Below are positions 60,675 to 64,000 of a stretch of 64,000 nt of DNA, piece by piece; position 1 is the stretch's first letter, and each line of letters opens with the position of its first letter. Source of the stretch: Promicromonospora sukumoe. Its GTDB lineage: Bacteria > Actinomycetota > Actinomycetes > Actinomycetales > Cellulomonadaceae. The notes under the pieces are model-generated. The model was given only the letters and a program-made list of their open reading frames with translations, did not search any database and was not told where the DNA came from. The translations under genes and the position numbers were made by a program. The stretch covers positions 682,001-746,000 of the forward strand of contig NZ_JACGWV010000002.1 in NCBI RefSeq assembly GCF_014137995.1, given 5' to 3'.

Positions 60675-62915
60675 GTGGTGTTCGGATCTATCGAGGTGCG
60701 CGGAGCCCGTGAGAACAACCTGCAGGGTGTCTCGCTCGACATCCCCAAGCGCAAGCTCACGGTGTTCACCGGGGTGTCCGGATCAGGCAAGAGCTCGCTC
60801 GTGTTCGGTACCGTCGCCGCGGAGTCGCGGCGGCTGATCGACGAGACCTACTCGGCGTTCCTCCAGGGGTTCATGCCCTCTCCCCCGCGTCCCGACGTCG
60901 ACACGCTGTCGAACCTGTCGGCCGCCATCGTCGTGGACCAGGAGCCGATGGGCGCCAACGCGCGCTCGACCGTCGGCACGGCCACCGACGCCTACACAAT
61001 GCTGCGCGTCATCTGGTCGCGGCTCGGTGAGCCGTACGTCGGCGGCTCGAACCTGTTCTCCTTCAACGACCCGCAGGGCATGTGCCCCGGCTGCGAGGGC
61101 CTGGGCCGCGTGTCCACGATCGACACCGAGGCCCTGGTGGACCGGAGCAAGTCGCTGAAGGAGGGAGCCATCACGTTCCCCAACTTCGGGGTCGGCACCT
61201 GGTACTGGAAGGTCTACGCGGACTCCGGCCTGTTCGACGTCGACAAGCCGCTGAAGGACTACACCGAGACCGAGTGGCACGACCTGATGCACGGCGACGA
61301 GCGGAAGGTCGTCGCGGGCGGCATCAACGTGACCTACGAGTCGCTGGTCCCCAAGATCACGCGGCTCTACCTGGTCAAGGACGTCGAGTCGATGAAGGGC
61401 GCGATGCGGGCGGCCGTGGACCGGCTCGCCACGTTCGCGTCGTGCCCCGACTGCGGCGGCACCCGGCTCAACGACCGGGCGCGGTCGTCCCTCGTCAAGG
61501 GCAAGCACATCGGCGAGGCCGCGGCCATGCAGCTGACCGACCTGGCCGAGCTGGTGCGTGACCTCGCCGACCCGCACGTGCAGCCCATCCTGGACGGGCT
61601 CAACGACCTGCTCGCCACGTTCGAGCAGATCGGGCTCGGCTACCTGTCGCTGGACCGCGAGTCGTCATCGCTCTCGGGCGGGGAGGCCCAGCGCACCAAG
61701 ATGGTGCGGCACATGGGCTCGGCCCTGACGGACGTGACCTACGTGTTCGACGAGCCGACCATCGGGCTGCACCCGCACGACGTGCGGCAGATGAACGCCC
61801 TCCTCCAGCGCCTGCGGGACAAGGGCAACACGGTGCTCGTCGTCGAGCACAAGCCCGAGGTCATGGCGGCCGCGGACCACCTGGTCGACATGGGGCCGGG
61901 CGCCGGCACCCACGGCGGCACCGTCGTCTATCAGGGCGACCTCGCGGGCCTGCGCACCTCGGGGACTGCGACCGGCAAGCACCTGGACCAGGCCGTGACG
62001 GTCAAGGCCACGCCCCGCACGCCGACCGGGGTGCTGCGCATCGAGCACGCGAACCTGCACAACCTCCGGGACGTCTCGGTGGACGTGCCGCTCGGGGTGC
62101 TGGTCGCGGTGACCGGCGTGGCCGGGTCGGGCAAGAGCTCGCTCATCCACGGCTGCCTGCCGCGCGACGGCGTCACGTTCGTCGACCAGTCGGTGATCCG
62201 CGGGTCCCGGCGGTCCAACCCCGCGACCTACACCGGCATCCTGGAACCCATCCGCAAGCAGTACGCCCGGGCCAACGGGGTCAAGCCGGCACTGTTCAGC
62301 GCAAACTCGGCGGGCGCGTGCCCAGAGTGCAAGGGCGTGGGCCTCATCTACACCGACCTCGCCTTCATGGCGGGCGTCGCGAGCGTGTGCGAGGCGTGCG
62401 GCGGCAAGCGGTTCACCGACGAGGTGCTGGGCTACACCCTGCGGGGTAAGAACATCGCCGAGGTACTCGCCATGTCCGTCGAGGAGGCCCTGAACTTCTT
62501 CACGGAGAAGACGGTGCTCCCCATGCTGTCGCGCCTGTCCGACGTCGGGCTGGACTACATCTCCCTCGGCCAGCACCTGAACACGCTGTCCGGCGGCGAG
62601 CGGCAGCGCCTCAAGCTGGCGATCGAGATGGGCGGCGACACCCCGACGTTCGTGCTCGACGAGCCGACCGCCGGGCTGCACATGCAGGACGTCGACAACC
62701 TGTCCGGCCTGCTCGACCGCCTCGTCGACTCCGGCCGGTCCGTGATCGTCGTCGAGCACAACCTGTCGGTCGTCGCGCGGGCCGACTGGGTGATCGACAT
62801 GGGTCCGGGCGGCGGGCACGACGGCGGCCGCGTGGTCTTCGAGGGCACGCCCGCTGACCTCGCCCGTCAGGAGTCCTCGCTGACGGGCCGCCACCTCGCG
62901 GAGCTGCTCGCCTGA
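60675..62915 (+). CDS. UvrA-like ATPase without UvrB-binding domain
   Basis: 746 residues (UvrA has about 950). Both ABC modules are present: Walker A TGVSGSGKSSLVFGTV (about 32-47), LSGGEAQRTKMVRHMG signature, TGVAGSGKSSLIHGCL, and LSGGERQRLKLAIEMG. Two CxxC zinc elements remain (GMCPGCEGLG; CPECKGVG with CEACGGKRF), but the sequence goes straight from WSRLGEPYVGGSNL to FSFNDPQGMC, so the UvrB-binding domain and first zinc finger found in UvrA are missing. Such proteins (DrrC-like) protect against DNA-binding drugs rather than acting in UvrBC repair. GTG 60675 follows AGGAG; 60678 is an alternative. Confidence 0.92.
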   Translation: MVFGSIEVRGARENNLQGVSLDIPKRKLTVFTGVSGSGKSSLVFGTVAAESRRLIDETYSAFLQGFMPSPPRPDVDTLSNLSAAIVVDQEPMGANARSTVGTATDAYTMLRVIWSRLGEPYVGGSNLFSFNDPQGMCPGCEGLGRVSTIDTEALVDRSKSLKEGAITFPNFGVGTWYWKVYADSGLFDVDKPLKDYTETEWHDLMHGDERKVVAGGINVTYESLVPKITRLYLVKDVESMKGAMRAAVDRLATFASCPDCGGTRLNDRARSSLVKGKHIGEAAAMQLTDLAELVRDLADPHVQPILDGLNDLLATFEQIGLGYLSLDRESSSLSGGEAQRTKMVRHMGSALTDVTYVFDEPTIGLHPHDVRQMNALLQRLRDKGNTVLVVEHKPEVMAAADHLVDMGPGAGTHGGTVVYQGDLAGLRTSGTATGKHLDQAVTVKATPRTPTGVLRIEHANLHNLRDVSVDVPLGVLVAVTGVAGSGKSSLIHGCLPRDGVTFVDQSVIRGSRRSNPATYTGILEPIRKQYARANGVKPALFSANSAGACPECKGVGLIYTDLAFMAGVASVCEACGGKRFTDEVLGYTLRGKNIAEVLAMSVEEALNFFTEKTVLPMLSRLSDVGLDYISLGQHLNTLSGGERQRLKLAIEMGGDTPTFVLDEPTAGLHMQDVDNLSGLLDRLVDSGRSVIVVEHNLSVVARADWVIDMGPGGGHDGGRVVFEGTPADLARQESSLTGRHLAELLA

Positions 62916-62981
62916 GCCGGGGCGCCCCGGCCGGGCACCCCGCCCGAGGCCCGGCGCCGAGCCCAAGGCCCGGCCGGACAG

Positions 62982-63055
62982 TGCCCCCACCCGGGTTCGA
63001 ACCGGGACTGTGCCGGGTTTAAGCCGGCTGCCTCTGCCAGTTGGGCTATGGGGGC
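62982..63055 (-). tRNA. tRNA with UAA anticodon (Leu codon UUA), class I fold
   Basis: 74 nt cloverleaf read on the minus strand: acceptor GCCCCCA/TGGGGGC, D-stem GCC/GGC, anticodon stem GCCGG/CCGGC with loop CTTAAAC (anticodon TAA), variable loop of five (ACAGT), T-stem CCCGG/CCGGG with loop TTCGAAC, discriminator A. No CCA encoded. Leucine tRNAs normally have a long variable arm; this one does not. tRNA structure is clear, isotype uncertain. Confidence 0.82.
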
Positions 63056-63125
63056 GCACCCCAGAGACTACCGAGCGGCACCCGACGACGGAGCCCCTGG
63101 CCCCGGCCTGTCAGAACATCCCGGA

Positions 63126-63171
63126 GCTGTCAGACGTACAGGTCACCCGGGTGACCTGTACGTCTGACAGC
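63126..63171. terminator. Family A palindrome between tRNA and ndh
   Basis: Perfect 23-bp arms without loop (63126-63148, 63149-63171) containing TGTCAGACGTACAGGTC. A TGTCAGAACATC precedes it at 63109, like the copy at 10427. Probable terminator for ndh (minus) and for the UvrA-like gene (plus). Within the 315-bp gap 62916-63230 only the tRNA and this element are seen. Confidence 0.8.
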
Positions 63172-63230
63172 CGCGGGAGCATCTGACGGCGCGGAGCCAG
63201 GGGCTCGGTGCCTGCCCTGGGGCGGCGGTG

Positions 63231-64000
63231 TCAGGCCTTGGCGCCCGACTCGGCGCGCTCGGCGGACGACTCCGCCTTCTGCTCGACCTTCTCGCCCACG
63301 GGCTTCGGCGGCACCGACGCGTTGCGGAACTCCTGCCGCGGGTCGTGCAGCGAGCCCAGCGAGACCAGCTCGCGGCCCAGCAGGAACTGGCCGATCCAGC
63401 CGATCAGGATGCGGACCTTGCGGTTGCCGGTCGGCATCGCCATGACGTGGTAGCCGCGGTGGGCCACCCAGGCCGGGAAGCCGCGGAGCTTGACGAACCC
63501 GAACAGCTCGGCGACGCCCTTGTACAGACCCAGCGACGCGACCACACCGACGTTCTTGTGGTTGTACTCGACGGCGGGCTTGTCCTTGTAGAGCGCGACG
63601 ATGTTGTCGGCCAGGCGCACGGCCTCGCGGATCGCGTGCTGCGCGTTCGGCGGGCAGAACTTGCCCGGGTTGAGCACGTCCGGCACGGCGGCGCAGTCGC
63701 CGGCGGCCCAGGCGCCGTCGATGATCTCGCCGTCCTCCGTGGCCACCTGCAGGGTGGGGAGCACGATGACGCGGCCCAGCTTGTCGAACGGGAGGTCGGA
63801 CGCCTCCTTGATGACCGGGTTCGCCTTGACGCCGGCGGTCCACACGATCGTCTCGGTGTCGAACTCGACGCCGGTCGAGGTCACGACGTGCCCGTCCACG
63901 CAGGACGACAGGAACGTGTTGAGGTGGAACTCGATGCCGCGCTTCTTCAGCTCGGCGAGGGCGTACTCGCCCATCGGCTCGGTGACCTCGGGCAGGATGC
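63231..64000 (-). CDS. ndh: Type II NADH dehydrogenase (NDH-2), C-terminal part (cut by window edge)
   Basis: Membrane-associated FAD enzyme passing electrons from NADH to quinone without proton pumping. The window contains about 255 C-terminal residues, continuing across the right edge. TIVWTAGVKANPVI, GAWAAGDCAAVPDVLNPGKF (second FAD motif), CPPNAQHAIREAVRLADNIV and GLYKGVAELFGFVKLRGFPA with the membrane-contact end are typical of NDH-2. The last 25 residues are Lys/Glu/Ser-rich. Start lies outside the window. Confidence 0.92.
   Translation of the reverse strand, partial: ILPEVTEPMGEYALAELKKRGIEFHLNTFLSSCVDGHVVTSTGVEFDTETIVWTAGVKANPVIKEASDLPFDKLGRVIVLPTLQVATEDGEIIDGAWAAGDCAAVPDVLNPGKFCPPNAQHAIREAVRLADNIVALYKDKPAVEYNHKNVGVVASLGLYKGVAELFGFVKLRGFPAWVAHRGYHVMAMPTGNRKVRILIGWIGQFLLGRELVSLGSLHDPRQEFRNASVPPKPVGEKVEQKAESSAERAESGAKA

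Overview
The window is a gene-dense, very GC-rich chromosomal segment of an actinomycete. Start codons are often GTG, genes often overlap by ATGA or GTGA, and third positions are mostly G or C. Several genes point to Actinomycetota: mycothiol S-conjugate amidase (mca), HemQ with a cysteine-rich HemH (the coproporphyrin route to heme), a ClgR-like regulator, DUF4307, DUF5997, and a uppS gene divergent from hemolysin III. The mix of glycosidases and an LAXTG-anchored surface protein suggests Micrococcales, for example Promicromonosporaceae or Cellulomonadaceae. That placement is inference. I see no phage, IS element, CRISPR array or plasmid function; this looks like core plus lightly accessory chromosome.

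Layout. 1-6.8 kb: the N-terminal part of PutA, a divergent PAS-AraC regulator, a drug-type ABC exporter with its divergent TetR regulator and two palindromic operators, and a glutamate dehydrogenase. 6.8-16 kb: a membrane protein, a PrmC-like methyltransferase, hemH-hemQ, a LysR/MFS divergent pair, glycerate kinase with alanine dehydrogenase, and a LysR regulator. 16-22 kb: MarR, uppS, hemolysin III, nitrilase, mca, DUF4307 and greA. 22-29 kb: an ECF sigma/YCII module, ilvA, an AI-2E family permease, a YdeI-like protein, a phosphoesterase and msrA. 29-35 kb: a pentapeptide protein, beta-mannosidase, alpha-galactosidase and a small LAXTG surface protein. 35-40 kb: a LysR-type sensor domain without a DNA-binding domain, DUF5997, an RlmG-like methyltransferase and a secreted beta-helix protein. 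40-49 kb: FKBP, LysR/EamA, a second sigma/YCII module, a GH15 trehalase/glucoamylase-like enzyme and a hydrolase-TetR-membrane operon. 49-58 kb: a BI-1 protein, an ABC exporter, a large RND exporter and an MFS/MarR pair. 58-64 kb: a small protein with an ArsR regulator behind 14-bp iterons, a ClpP-like protein without its catalytic serine beside a ClgR-like regulator, a short UvrA-like ATPase, an unusual class I tRNA with a UAA anticodon, and the C-terminal part of NDH-2.

The most distinctive feature is a set of long, near-perfect palindromes at gene ends, mostly between convergent genes. One family (six copies, arm tgtcagacgtacaggtc) sits at 6.8, 10.4, 12.7, 22.0, 37.3 and 63.1 kb. A second (GAGTGCgGGgtat-type arm) sits at 40.0, 42.5 and 46.6 kb. 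Unrelated hairpins lie at 8.3, 49.1 and 52.1 kb. They look like bidirectional terminators. Several supply the stop codon of the neighbouring gene, and one copy lies in frame inside the methyltransferase at 37.3 kb. A different dispersed repeat (GGTCGAGCTTGTCGAGACC and its complement) lies in frame inside putA and inside an MFS transporter gene.
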